NCBI GenBank assembly: GCA_003169845.1
Contig: PNAG01000024.1
Span: 1-59,154, forward strand
From: Candidatus Dormiibacterota bacterium
GTDB taxonomy: Bacteria > Chloroflexota > Dormibacteria > Dormibacterales > Dormibacteraceae
Direction: 5' to 3'
DNA: 59,154 nt
The position numbers and the translations under genes were made by a program. Under the pieces are notes generated by a model. That model was not told the origin of the DNA. It saw nothing but the letters and a program-made list of their open reading frames with translations, and made no database searches. Every line of letters starts with the position of its first letter. Within the stretch, counting starts at the first letter, position 1. Positions 6,325 through 15,243 of the stretch are shown in pieces.

Positions 6325-8214
6325 CTAAGGCTCGTTCGGCTTCGCCGGCACCTTCCCTTTCACGGCTTCGTAGACGGCCTTCGCGACTCCCGCGGCGTCG
6401 AGCCCGTTCTCGCGGAGGATGTCCGTGGCCTTGCCCTGGGGGAGGAAACGGTCCGGCAGCGCGACGGTCCTGACCCGTCCGGCCAGTCCATGCGGAGAAA
6501 GCGTTTCGAGCACGGCACCACCGAAGCCTCCCGCGCCGACGTTGTCCTCGACGGTTACCACGACCGGATGCGTGCGAGCCCACTCGGTGATACGCGGATC
6601 GACCGGCTTGACCCAGCGGGCGTTTACGACCGCACACGAGATGCCCTGAATGTCCAGCCTGTCGGCCGCCTCCATCGACACCCCGACCATGCGACCGACC
6701 GCGAAGATGACCGCGTCCGAGCCCTTGCGCAGCTCCTCCCAGCGGCCCACCGGCAAGGGCTCCACCGGCAGGTCCGGAGTCTCCGGCACAGGGCCGCTTG
6801 GAAAGCGGATCGCGACAGGGCCGTCGGTCGCGAGCGCCGTTTCCAGGAGCGCGCAGAGCTCGGTCGCGTCGGCGGGTGCGGCGATCTTCAAGTTGGGGAT
6901 GAGCCGCAGGTACGAGAGATCGAAGATCCCGTGATGGGACGGGCCGTCGGGACCCGTGACTCCGGCGCGGTCGATCACGAAAGTCACAGGCAGATTGTGC
7001 AGCGCGACATCCATGAGCGTCTGGTCGAAGGCGCGCGCGAGAAAGGTCGAATAGATGCAGACCACCGGGTGCATACCTGCCATGGCAAGCCCCGCGGCAA
7101 ATGTCACAGCGTGCTGCTCGCATATCCCGACGTCGAAGAACCGGTCCGGGAATTCCTTGGCGAAGTTCAGAAGTCCGGTAGACGACGCCATGGCTGCCGT
7201 GATTGCGCAGACCTCCGGCTTTCCTGTCGCGGCGGTCATCAGAGCCTCGCCGAAGACATCCGTGTACTTGAGCTCAGTGGAGCGAGGACGCCCGGTCAGC
7301 GGGTCGAATGCAGGCACTCCGTGCAGCTTGTCGACGTCGTCATCGACAGCCGGGCTGTAGCCGCGTCCCTTCTCGGTGACCACGTGAACGACGACCGGTT
7401 CGCGAAGCTTCTTGGCGCGGGACAGAACCTCTTCGAGCGCGGGCTCGTCATGGCCGTCGACCAGGCCGGCGTACTTGATCCCAAGGGTCTCGAAGATGGT
7501 GGACGGTTGAAGCAGCTGCTTGAGGCCTTCCTTCACGCGATAGGCGGCCTGGTCCGCGGTCGACCCGACCAGCGGAAGGTCGCGGAGCAGCCGTGAGATG
7601 TCGTCCTTGATGCGCTCGTAACGCGGATCGACGCGCAGCTGCGAGAGATGGCGGGCGAGCCCGCCGACGGTCGGCGCGTATGAGCGTCCGTTGTCGTTGA
7701 TCACGATCACAAGGTTGGGCGGCTGCAGGTGCGCGATCTGGTTGAGGGCCTCGTAGGCCATGCCGCCCGTGAGCGCTCCGTCGCCGATGACGGCGACCAC
7801 GAAGCCACCGACCTTCTTTCGCAGCCTGGCCTCCGCGATGCCCAGCGCGTAGCTGAGCGAGGTCGAGGCATGGCTGTTCTCGACCAGGTCGTGTGGGGAC
7901 TCCTGGCGCGACGGATAACCCGAGAGCCCGCCGGCCTGTCGCAGCCGGGCGAAGTCCTTCGACCTGCCGGTCACCATCTTGTGGACGTAGGCCTGGTGGC
8001 CGGTGTCCCATACGATCGCGTCCTTCGGGCTGTCGAAGACCCGGTGCAGCGCGAACGTGAGCTCGACCACGCCAAGGTTCGGGGACAGATGGCCCCCAGT
8101 CCTCGACGTCTGCTCGATCAGGAAGGCGCGAACTTCCACGGCCAGCTGTGTGAGGTGCGGCTGGTCCAGGGCGCGAAGGTCCGCCGGCGAGTTGATGGTT
8201 TCGAGGATGCCCAC
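6325..8214 (-). CDS. dxs: 1-deoxy-D-xylulose-5-phosphate synthase
   Basis: A 629-residue thiamine-diphosphate enzyme that condenses pyruvate and glyceraldehyde 3-phosphate, the entry step of the MEP isoprenoid pathway. Visible features are TGGHLSPNLG near the N-terminus, the ThDP/Mg motif GDGALTGGMAYEALNQ (about residue 145), the central VDGHDEPALEEVL, and the pyrimidine-domain block DRAGVTGPDGPSHHG. The length is normal. I start at GTG 8214 because family sequences begin close to ILETINSPADLRAL; the frame upstream runs into pepA. It lies 7 nt downstream of the pepA stop, in one operon. Confidence 0.96.
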   Translation of the reverse strand: MGILETINSPADLRALDQPHLTQLAVEVRAFLIEQTSRTGGHLSPNLGVVELTFALHRVFDSPKDAIVWDTGHQAYVHKMVTGRSKDFARLRQAGGLSGYPSRQESPHDLVENSHASTSLSYALGIAEARLRKKVGGFVVAVIGDGALTGGMAYEALNQIAHLQPPNLVIVINDNGRSYAPTVGGLARHLSQLRVDPRYERIKDDISRLLRDLPLVGSTADQAAYRVKEGLKQLLQPSTIFETLGIKYAGLVDGHDEPALEEVLSRAKKLREPVVVHVVTEKGRGYSPAVDDDVDKLHGVPAFDPLTGRPRSTELKYTDVFGEALMTAATGKPEVCAITAAMASSTGLLNFAKEFPDRFFDVGICEQHAVTFAAGLAMAGMHPVVCIYSTFLARAFDQTLMDVALHNLPVTFVIDRAGVTGPDGPSHHGIFDLSYLRLIPNLKIAAPADATELCALLETALATDGPVAIRFPSGPVPETPDLPVEPLPVGRWEELRKGSDAVIFAVGRMVGVSMEAADRLDIQGISCAVVNARWVKPVDPRITEWARTHPVVVTVEDNVGAGGFGGAVLETLSPHGLAGRVRTVALPDRFLPQGKATDILRENGLDAAGVAKAVYEAVKGKVPAKPNEP

Positions 8215-8221
8215 CGGTGCT

Positions 8222-9730
8222 CTAACGCTCTGAGCCCGACATGAGTTCCGCGAGCGTGATGCACAACCTGGTCCCGGCCCCACTCGGGCCGCGCAGCACA
8301 GTCGTCAGCTCGGCGTTCGTGTTCCAGCTGGAGGCGGCGATGTCGAGGTGCGCCCACGGCTTCCCACCGGCGAACTCGCCGATGAACATGCCGCCCAGTA
8401 TGGTCCCGGCCTCACCGTACTCGGCGTTGCGCAGGTCCGCGATCTGGCTGCGGAGCAGGATCCGGTAATCGGCGAACGTCGGTAGCCGCCAGACGCGATC
8501 TCCAGCCTCCTTGGCGGCTCGTTCGACCAGGGCCCAGAACCTGTCGTCGTTGCTCACCCCGGCGCTGGCGGCGTGCCCGATCGCGACCTTCGCGGCGCCC
8601 GTAAGGGTTGCGAGGTCGAGGATGTGCGTGGCGCCGTTGCGCAGGGCGTGGGTGAGGGCGTCGGCGAGGACCAGCCGGCCCTCGGCGTCGGTGTTGACGA
8701 TCTCGACGGTCTTGCCATCGGCGCTCACGAGGACGTCGCCGGGGCGTTGGGCGGAGGGTCCGGGCATGTTCTCGGTCGCGGCGATGATCGCCATGACGTC
8801 GAGCGGCACCTTGCGGGCAGCGATCACGTCGATGGCCGACAGCACCGCGGCCGCGCCCGCCATGTCGGACTTCATCTTGCTCATGTCTTCGGCGGGTTTG
8901 ATGGAGATGCCGCCGGAGTCGAAAGTGATGCCCTTACCCACCAGCGCCAGCACCGTCGCGCCGGCCTGGGGCGGAAACCCCTGCTGCCGGCCGCCCCGGT
9001 GGCGCAGCCGGATGAGCCGCGGCGGCAGCGCAGATCCAGAGGCGACACCCAGGAGCAGGTTGTAGCCGCCGGTCCGCAGCTCGGCCGGCCCCAGCACCTC
9101 GACCTCCATGCCATGTCGTTGCGCGATTCGAAGCGCCTCCTGCGCGAGGGCTTCCGGGGTCAGCTCGTTGGGAGGCGCGTTCTGCCACTCACGCGCGCGG
9201 TTGGTCGCCTCGCCGTTCTCCTGCGCGGCGACGACCTCGTGCTCGCGGCCGATTCCAAAGCCGGTCAGCACGAGCTCTTCGATCTCGCGTCGCTCAGGAT
9301 GCGCTCCGGTCTGCCTTGACCGCCGCTCGAACGTGCCCATCACGCAGCCTTCGACCACCGCTTTCAGCGTGTCCATGCCCAGTGGCGGCTCGGCACGCAG
9401 CAGGCCGATGCGCTTGTACCCGTACGTGCGCGACGCGCGGATGAGCTCGTGGTGGGCGGATCGCAGCCGCTGGCCGTCCAGGTCATGGCTCGCTCCAACC
9501 CCGTACAGGATTACGCGGCGAGGTCCGGAGCCGCCGCGCGTGGGAACGGGAAGAACCTCGTGGATGCGCCCGCGGAACTCTGCGCTGGCGATCATCTCGG
9601 ACAGCACGCCGCCGAGCGCCTTGTCCAGCTCGAGAGCGGCGCCGGAAAGCCGCTGGCCGGTGGCGACGCCAACAGCCAGGGCGTCGACCGGGAGCTCGGC
9701 GGGTGGCGTCGCGACCAGGCTGATCTTCAC
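8222..9730 (-). CDS. pepA: leucyl aminopeptidase (M17)
   Basis: A 502-residue cytosolic metallo-aminopeptidase that removes N-terminal residues from peptides. The metal and catalytic signature NTDAEGRLVLADAL is intact (about residue 347), as is the upstream GKGITFDSGGISIKP with the metal-binding Lys/Asp. An N-terminal macro-like domain covers about 1-165. The start is a GTG at 9730; a GTTAAT box lies 5 nt upstream. It leads a tight pair with dxs, with which it has no obvious metabolic link. Some M17 proteins also bind DNA; nothing here tests that. Confidence 0.95.
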   Translation of the reverse strand: MKISLVATPPAELPVDALAVGVATGQRLSGAALELDKALGGVLSEMIASAEFRGRIHEVLPVPTRGGSGPRRVILYGVGASHDLDGQRLRSAHHELIRASRTYGYKRIGLLRAEPPLGMDTLKAVVEGCVMGTFERRSRQTGAHPERREIEELVLTGFGIGREHEVVAAQENGEATNRAREWQNAPPNELTPEALAQEALRIAQRHGMEVEVLGPAELRTGGYNLLLGVASGSALPPRLIRLRHRGGRQQGFPPQAGATVLALVGKGITFDSGGISIKPAEDMSKMKSDMAGAAAVLSAIDVIAARKVPLDVMAIIAATENMPGPSAQRPGDVLVSADGKTVEIVNTDAEGRLVLADALTHALRNGATHILDLATLTGAAKVAIGHAASAGVSNDDRFWALVERAAKEAGDRVWRLPTFADYRILLRSQIADLRNAEYGEAGTILGGMFIGEFAGGKPWAHLDIAASSWNTNAELTTVLRGPSGAGTRLCITLAELMSGSER

Positions 9731-9773
9731 AGACGATTAACACTACCGATCAGGCAGGGTCCTCGGTGACGAG

Positions 9774-11843
9774 TCAGGCCAGGTGCTCGGCCACGAGCTC
9801 CAGGATGTGGGCCACTCGAAGATCGATGTGCCGACGTCGCGCAGCCGCTTCGATATGCATCAGGCAGCCCGGATTGTCTGACGCGACCACGGTGCATCCG
9901 GTCTTCGCTATGGCGTCGAGCTTCCACTGCGCCAGACGCCCCGCGACCCTTGGCCATTCGATGCTGAAGGTTCCGCCGAAGCCGCAGCAGTTCGCGATGT
10001 CGGGGATGTCGACGACCTCGTAGCCCGCCAGCTCGAGCAGGCGGCGCGGCTCGCTCTTGAGACCGAGCTGGCGCAGGCTCTGACATGAGTCGTGGTAGGC
10101 GACCTTCAAGCTCATACGGTTGGGGTCCACGAGCTCCGGACGGCGGGTGAGAAGCTCCAGCGCGAACCGCGTCGAGTCGCGCATCCGCGAGCTCACGCCG
10201 TCCGGCACGGAGGCGCCCCAGTCCGCGGCGTCGACCGTGACCGCGCCGAAGCACGAGGCCGAGGGGGTCACGATCAACCCCTTGGAATTGCCAAGACTCT
10301 CGACAAGGCTCGTACAGAGGTTCGCCCCGCCGTGGAAATCCCCGGCATTGGCCGCGATGAGGCCGCAGCACCACTGGGCCTTGGGAAAACCAACCCTGAA
10401 GCCGGCGGCGGTCGCGATCCGCTCCAGCGCCACCGCCGCCTGGGGCTGCACCCGGTCGACCATGCAAGAGGCGAAGATCGTCAGCGGCTCGCCGTCGACG
10501 TCGCTGGGCGTGACCTGGTCGCGGTAGGGCACGCGCGCCAGCCGCGGGGCGCCTGGCACCAGCCCGCTCAAAGGCGCCCCTGCGCGCAGCACCCGGTCGG
10601 CCAGCTCGGGTCGCTTCCACACGCCGAGGACTGCCTTCTTGCGCAGCGACTTGCGGCCCTTCTTGCGGTGCTCGAGGATCTGGCGAGGCAGCGGGATGTC
10701 GACGGGACAGATCTCCTGGCAGGCGTTGCACTGGGTGCAGAGGGTGTTGGACAGGTCGGCCTCATCCAGGCCGTGATGGAACGGTGTCAGGACCAGGCCG
10801 ATGGGGCCGGTGTAGATGTGGCCGAACTGGTGACCGCCCACAGCCATGAACGGCGGGCACGCGTTGGAGCACGCGCCGCAGCGGATGCAGGTCAGCGCGT
10901 CGCGAAAGACAGGATCGGCGCGCATCGCCTCGCGTCCGTTGTCGACGATCACGCAGTGCATCTCGCGCGGTCCGTGGACGCCGATCGCGAGTGATTGTTC
11001 GATGTCCGCCGATCGCGATGGCCCCGTGATCCAGTTGACGTAGCTGGTCATCACCTGGCCGGTGCCGCTGCGCGGCAGCATGCGCAGCACAGCGACCGCG
11101 TCATCAAGCGTGGCCACGAGCTTGTCGACGCCGAACAGAGCGATGTGGACCGGCGGCAGTGTCGTAGTCAGGTCCGCGTTGCCTTCGTTGGTGACCAGCA
11201 CGATGGTCCCCGTTTCGGCGATCGCCATGTTGGCGCCGCTGATTCCCACCGCGGCCTCGATGAACTTCTGGCGCAGCGATTCGCGCGCGTGCTGCTGGAT
11301 TGCCTCGACAGTAGGCTCAGTACCGAAGACGCGGGCGGCATCCTCCTTGGTGAGGTGAACCGCCGGCGCGATCAGGTGCGACGGACGCGTGTGGGTTAGC
11401 TGCACCATTCGCTCGCCGAGGTCGGTCTCGACCACCTCCATGCCCAGCGCTTCCAGATAGGGGTTCAGCTCGATCTCTTCGGTGGCCATCGATTTGACCT
11501 TGGTCACGACGAGGCGGCCGCCGGCGGGTCGAAGGCTGCCGGCGTTCCAGCAGATCTGGGCGACGATGTCTCGCGCCTCGGCCGCGTCCTTGGCGAAGTG
11601 GACCTGGCCGCCGACCGCCTCGAGGCGCTGCGTGAACTGCTCCAGCAACTCGGGCAACCGATCGAGGTTGGCCAGTCGCCGCCGCTTCAGGTCGGCGCGA
11701 CCCTGCTCGAAGTCAAAGCTCTCGAAAGCCTTATCGCGCTTGGCGCGCAGGCCCGTCATAGCGTGGGTCAGGGCTTTCTGCAGGTCGGGGTCGTTGAGTG
11801 CCTTGTCGACCCGGCGTGAAAAGTGCCGGCGACTTTCAGGCAC
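9774..11843 (-). CDS. fused LutB-LutA-type lactate oxidation protein
   Basis: A 689-residue fusion of two subunits that are separate in Bacillus LutABC. Residues about 1-300 form a LUD/LutB domain. Two [4Fe-4S] ferredoxin motifs follow: CIRCGACSNACP (about 316) and CTQCNACQEICP (about 368). The C-terminal third carries two cysteine-rich CCG domains as in LutA and GlpC (CMVD near 460 with CCGL near 491; HDSCQSL near 583 with CCGFGGT near 618). It is probably a cytoplasmic iron-sulphur L-lactate utilisation enzyme. No LutC or lactate permease is visible nearby, so the substrate is inferred from family. It overlaps the YyaL-type gene by 8 nt. Confidence 0.88.
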   Translation of the reverse strand: MPESRRHFSRRVDKALNDPDLQKALTHAMTGLRAKRDKAFESFDFEQGRADLKRRRLANLDRLPELLEQFTQRLEAVGGQVHFAKDAAEARDIVAQICWNAGSLRPAGGRLVVTKVKSMATEEIELNPYLEALGMEVVETDLGERMVQLTHTRPSHLIAPAVHLTKEDAARVFGTEPTVEAIQQHARESLRQKFIEAAVGISGANMAIAETGTIVLVTNEGNADLTTTLPPVHIALFGVDKLVATLDDAVAVLRMLPRSGTGQVMTSYVNWITGPSRSADIEQSLAIGVHGPREMHCVIVDNGREAMRADPVFRDALTCIRCGACSNACPPFMAVGGHQFGHIYTGPIGLVLTPFHHGLDEADLSNTLCTQCNACQEICPVDIPLPRQILEHRKKGRKSLRKKAVLGVWKRPELADRVLRAGAPLSGLVPGAPRLARVPYRDQVTPSDVDGEPLTIFASCMVDRVQPQAAVALERIATAAGFRVGFPKAQWCCGLIAANAGDFHGGANLCTSLVESLGNSKGLIVTPSASCFGAVTVDAADWGASVPDGVSSRMRDSTRFALELLTRRPELVDPNRMSLKVAYHDSCQSLRQLGLKSEPRRLLELAGYEVVDIPDIANCCGFGGTFSIEWPRVAGRLAQWKLDAIAKTGCTVVASDNPGCLMHIEAAARRRHIDLRVAHILELVAEHLA

Positions 11844-13515
11844 GCGTAGTCGAGGCTTCTTTCAACGCTTCCACCACCGCCGCTGGGGTCGACACCGGCG
11901 CCAAGCATATGGTTCCGACACAGACCACTGCTCGCCGATCTCCGGCTGGATCGATCACCGCGTATGGATGTGCGAGCGCGGCGGCCCGCGCGAGCTCCGG
12001 GTTGGCGGTTGTCACCTTGATCACGTGACGTGTGCGATCCAGTGCGCGAGCAAAGACCGCCGCCATCAGGCCGTATTGCCGCGGCAGGGCCGCGACCGAC
12101 TCGAGGGCACGGCGCGCGCGAATGAGGTGGGGTGCGTCGGGATCGCCGGCGAGGATGTCCAGCTCGACGAGGGCCATCGCCGCGATCGAGTTCTCGACCA
12201 GCGGCTTGATCCGGTCGGCCAGGCGTCCGAGCTCGTCACCGCCGGCACGATCGAAGTACCCCCCGGCCTCGGGTTCGCCGTATCGCTCCTCGATGTGCGC
12301 GGCCAGGTCGAGAGCCGCCGGCATCCACTGGGCGCCGAGACCCGCCTGGTGAGCGCGCAGCGCCGCCCACAGGCTCCAGACCTGGTCGGTCAGCTGGCCG
12401 CCGGCCCTTTCGGAGTGCGCCATTCCCTCGCCGTGCCGGTAAGCGGTCCGGAAGAGTTGGTCGAGCAGCTTGCTCGCATGTTCGCGCTGTGCCGGCCGGT
12501 CCAGGCGCACCGACGCGTCGAGGTAGCCGATCGCGAGCGCCGCATTCCACGATGTGTAAACGCGCCGGTCGACGTAGGGCGCGGGCCCCTGGGCGCGCTC
12601 CTCCGCATCCATCGAGTAGTGGTGCTCATCGGCGTCCTGGCTTCCGGCGTACAGGCCTGTCTTCGGGTCGCGGAGGACGCGATCGAGGTACGCGGCCGTC
12701 GAATCGAGCACCGCATCCATCCCGGCCAGGGAGAGCGAGCTGACCAGGCCTGCGTGGTCCTCGAGCATCTTCTCGAAATGCGGGACGCTCCAGTCCTGCG
12801 TCGTCGAGTAGCGGAAGAAGCCGCCTTCGACATGGTCGTACGTGCCGCCCCCGGCCATCTGCTCCAGGGTGTGGACGGCCATCTGACGGAGCTGCGGGTC
12901 GGAGCGCAGCTGCGACTGCTCGAGCAGCAGGAGGATCGCGTCGGTCTGCGGAAACTTGGGCGCGTTGCCGAATCCGCCGTACTGCGGGTCGTAAGCGCTG
13001 GTCACCGCCTCGAGGATCGAACCGACCAGCCCGTCATCGAGCGATCCTGCGCCCCGAGCGATAGCGGAGCCGGATCGCTTGCGCGCCTCGAGGACCCGGG
13101 TCGCGATCTCGGCCTGGTTGGTCCGGTAGTAGCCGGCAATCTTGCTGAGAGCGTCCGCCATCTGGTCCGGAGGCAGGTAGGTCGCGCCGGTAAGGATGTC
13201 GCCCGACGCCGTCAGGAAAGCCGTCGACGGCCAGCCGCCCATGTTGTAGCGCTGGTTGATGTCCGGCCGGACGTCGTTGTCGACCCGGATGGGCACGTAC
13301 TCGCGGTTGATGAGGTCGATGATGCCGGGGTGCGAGTAGGTGGTCTCGTCCATGACATGGCACCAGTGGCACCAGACGGCGGAGATGGAGAGGAGGATTG
13401 GTCGGGCCGTGAGCTTCGCTTCCTCGAAAGCACCAGCCGACCAAGGCCGCCAGTTGATCTCGGCCGCGCGGTTCGGGCGCGGCGAAAAGTGGAACTCACC
13501 CGCCTCCTGCCGCAC
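11836..13515 (-). CDS. YyaL/SSP411-type thioredoxin-fold protein
   Basis: A 559-residue protein of the DUF255 family (bacterial YyaL, human SPATA20). An N-terminal thioredoxin-like domain contains WCHWCHVM with C49-x-x-C52, then NREYVPIRVDND and GGWPSTAFLT. An alpha/alpha-barrel resembling N-acylglucosamine epimerase folds follows (TYDHVEGGFFRYSTTQDWSVPHFEKM split across it). Most relatives are near 650-700 residues, so this version is somewhat short. The biochemical role is unknown; disulphide chemistry is likely from the CxxC. The GTG start sits 6 nt after TAACCT on the minus strand. Confidence 0.88.
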   Translation of the reverse strand: MRQEAGEFHFSPRPNRAAEINWRPWSAGAFEEAKLTARPILLSISAVWCHWCHVMDETTYSHPGIIDLINREYVPIRVDNDVRPDINQRYNMGGWPSTAFLTASGDILTGATYLPPDQMADALSKIAGYYRTNQAEIATRVLEARKRSGSAIARGAGSLDDGLVGSILEAVTSAYDPQYGGFGNAPKFPQTDAILLLLEQSQLRSDPQLRQMAVHTLEQMAGGGTYDHVEGGFFRYSTTQDWSVPHFEKMLEDHAGLVSSLSLAGMDAVLDSTAAYLDRVLRDPKTGLYAGSQDADEHHYSMDAEERAQGPAPYVDRRVYTSWNAALAIGYLDASVRLDRPAQREHASKLLDQLFRTAYRHGEGMAHSERAGGQLTDQVWSLWAALRAHQAGLGAQWMPAALDLAAHIEERYGEPEAGGYFDRAGGDELGRLADRIKPLVENSIAAMALVELDILAGDPDAPHLIRARRALESVAALPRQYGLMAAVFARALDRTRHVIKVTTANPELARAAALAHPYAVIDPAGDRRAVVCVGTICLAPVSTPAAVVEALKEASTTRA

Positions 13516-13521
13516 ACGACA

Positions 13522-13542
13522 AGGTTACGCGGGTGAAACAAT
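13522..13542. promoter_or_regulatory. divergent -10-like boxes, leaderless starts
   Basis: On the minus strand TAACCT (13527-13522) lies 6 nt before the GTG of the YyaL-type gene. On the plus strand AACAAT (13537-13542) lies 6 nt before the GTG of the M20 peptidase. Both spacings put the transcription start at the start codon. No convincing -35 boxes are seen. Confidence 0.45.
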
Positions 13543-13548
13543 GGGGCC

Positions 13549-14907
13549 GTGATCTCGACCAGCGCGGTCGATGCGTACATCGAGAAGAACTCCCGACGCT
13601 TTGTCGATGAGCTGAAGGAGCTCTGCTCTTTCCCCAGCATCTCCAATCACGGAAAGGACGCGATCGAGCCTGCGCGGGACTGGATCGCAGACCGGCTCGC
13701 GCGCTTCACCGACCGCGTCGAGACGCTGGACGCCGGAGGTATGCCCGCGCTGTATGCCGAGGTTCCGGGGGGCGGGAAGCGCAAGCTGCTCCTCTACCAG
13801 CACTACGACGTGCAGCCGGTCGACCCGATCGACCTCTGGGATTCGCCGCCGTTCGAGCCGCTCGAGAAAGACGGGCGGATCTTCGCCCGCGGCGTCGCCG
13901 ACGACAAAGCGGACGTGATGGCCCGCATCCATGCCCTAGAGACCTTGAAGTCGCTCGGAGACGTGCCGGTCACGCTGCGCTTCCTGGTCGAGGGCGAAGA
14001 GGAGATCGGGTCCAAGACCTTCGAGAAGATCGCGCACGACCATGCCGGCAAGCTGGCCGCCGACGGATGCCTGTGGGAATCGGGAGCTTCGTTCGATGAC
14101 GCCGGCAGGCCGACGATCCAGTTCGGATGCCGGGGCCTGCTCTACGTGGAGCTGCGCGTGAGGATGCTCGCCTTCGATCAGCATTCGGGCTTCGCGTCGA
14201 TCTATCCCTCGGCTGCGATGTACATGATCGGGGCGCTGGCCAGCCTGCGAGACCAGGAGATGAACATCAAGATCGACGGCTTCTACGACAAGGTCGTCAA
14301 GCCGACCGACGCCGACCGCCGGATGATGGCGAAGATCGACCCGGAGGTGGAAAAGCGCAGGAAGCTGATCGGATTCGACCGCCTGGTTCGTGATCCCAGG
14401 CCGGAGCAGGTCATCGAGCAGATGCTGTTCACCCCGACCTGCAACATCGCCGGCGTGACGACCGGGTACCAGGGACCGGGATCCAAGACCGTGCTTCCCG
14501 CCGAAGCGACCGCCAAGCTGGACTTCCGGCTGATCCCGAATCAGGACCCGGCCGACGTCCTCTCGCAGCTGCGCAGGCATCTCGACTCGCACGGTTTCGA
14601 CAAGGTCGAGATCCTCTGGAGCGACGGCGAGAAGCCGGCCCGTTCAGACCCCGATTCGGCGGTCGGCAAGACCATGATCGATTGTGTTCGCGAGCTGCAC
14701 GGCGAGCCCATACTCTGGCCGTTCATGCCCGCCACCGGACCGATGCACCCTGTCGTGGCCGACCTTGGCATCCCGACGGTGCTTCCCGTGGGGGTCGGGC
14801 GACCGGACAACCGGATCCACGCACCCAACGAGAACATCCACGCCACCGACTACATCAACGCCGTGCGGTTGATGTGCCGCGTCTGGGAACGGTTCGGAGC
14901 CCTTTAA
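13549..14907 (+). CDS. M20 family dipeptidase (CNDP-like)
   Basis: A 452-residue zinc metallopeptidase that cleaves dipeptides or N-acyl amino acids. YQHYDVQPVD (about 83-92) gives the first metal His and Asp, GVADDKAD the bridging Asp, EGEEEIGS (about 149-156) the catalytic Glu and metal Glu, and a late HAPNENIH the last metal His. A dimerisation domain lies about 190-320. The length matches the CNDP/DapE-like dipeptidase group. The start is a GTG with an AACAAT box 6 nt upstream. It heads a plus-strand run with the ferredoxin (2 nt after its stop) and trxB. Confidence 0.92.
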   Translation: MISTSAVDAYIEKNSRRFVDELKELCSFPSISNHGKDAIEPARDWIADRLARFTDRVETLDAGGMPALYAEVPGGGKRKLLLYQHYDVQPVDPIDLWDSPPFEPLEKDGRIFARGVADDKADVMARIHALETLKSLGDVPVTLRFLVEGEEEIGSKTFEKIAHDHAGKLAADGCLWESGASFDDAGRPTIQFGCRGLLYVELRVRMLAFDQHSGFASIYPSAAMYMIGALASLRDQEMNIKIDGFYDKVVKPTDADRRMMAKIDPEVEKRRKLIGFDRLVRDPRPEQVIEQMLFTPTCNIAGVTTGYQGPGSKTVLPAEATAKLDFRLIPNQDPADVLSQLRRHLDSHGFDKVEILWSDGEKPARSDPDSAVGKTMIDCVRELHGEPILWPFMPATGPMHPVVADLGIPTVLPVGVGRPDNRIHAPNENIHATDYINAVRLMCRVWERFGAL

Positions 14908-14909
14908 GC

Positions 14910-15197
14910 GTGGAGAAGCTGACCGACAAGCTGTTCACCGTCAAGTTCAACGAGGACACCGGGCACCCGCACATCGAGGTCGTCGACCAGAACGTTTGCG
15001 GCTCGAAGTGCGCGGGGAAGTACTGCACCCATTTCTGTCCGGCCGGCGTCTATGAGTGGAATGAGGAGCAGCAGAAGAACCTGGTCAGCTTTGGCAACTG
15101 CATCGAGTGCGGGGCCTGCTCCATCGGGTGCCCGTTCGACAACATCGCCTGCCACAGCCCCCGGGGGGGCTACGGCGCCCAGTTCAAGCACGGGTAG
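14910..15197 (+). CDS. FixX-like ferredoxin
   Basis: A 95-residue ferredoxin-like protein. FixX traits are visible: an N-terminal VKFNEDTG-PHIEV stretch, CTHFCPAGVYEW, the second cluster ligands CIECGACSIGCP, and a C-terminal SPRGGYGAQFKHG that matches the PRGGFGV end of the family. FixX proteins normally serve the ETF-quinone oxidoreductase FixC, yet no fixABC genes are in the window. Here it lies between a dipeptidase (2 nt upstream) and trxB (46 nt downstream). It starts at GTG 14910; extra cysteines precede the first motif (VCGSKCAGKYC). Confidence 0.85.
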   Translation: MEKLTDKLFTVKFNEDTGHPHIEVVDQNVCGSKCAGKYCTHFCPAGVYEWNEEQQKNLVSFGNCIECGACSIGCPFDNIACHSPRGGYGAQFKHG

Positions 15198-15243
15198 CGG
15201 GGGCGGAATACGAGCTGCCATCGGCGCAATTCCAATTAGTGCA

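Noticed and set aside
11482..13536. A 684-codon plus-strand open frame
   Set aside because: Antisense to the YyaL-type gene and part of lutBA, with arginine-rich composition and no recognisable domain.
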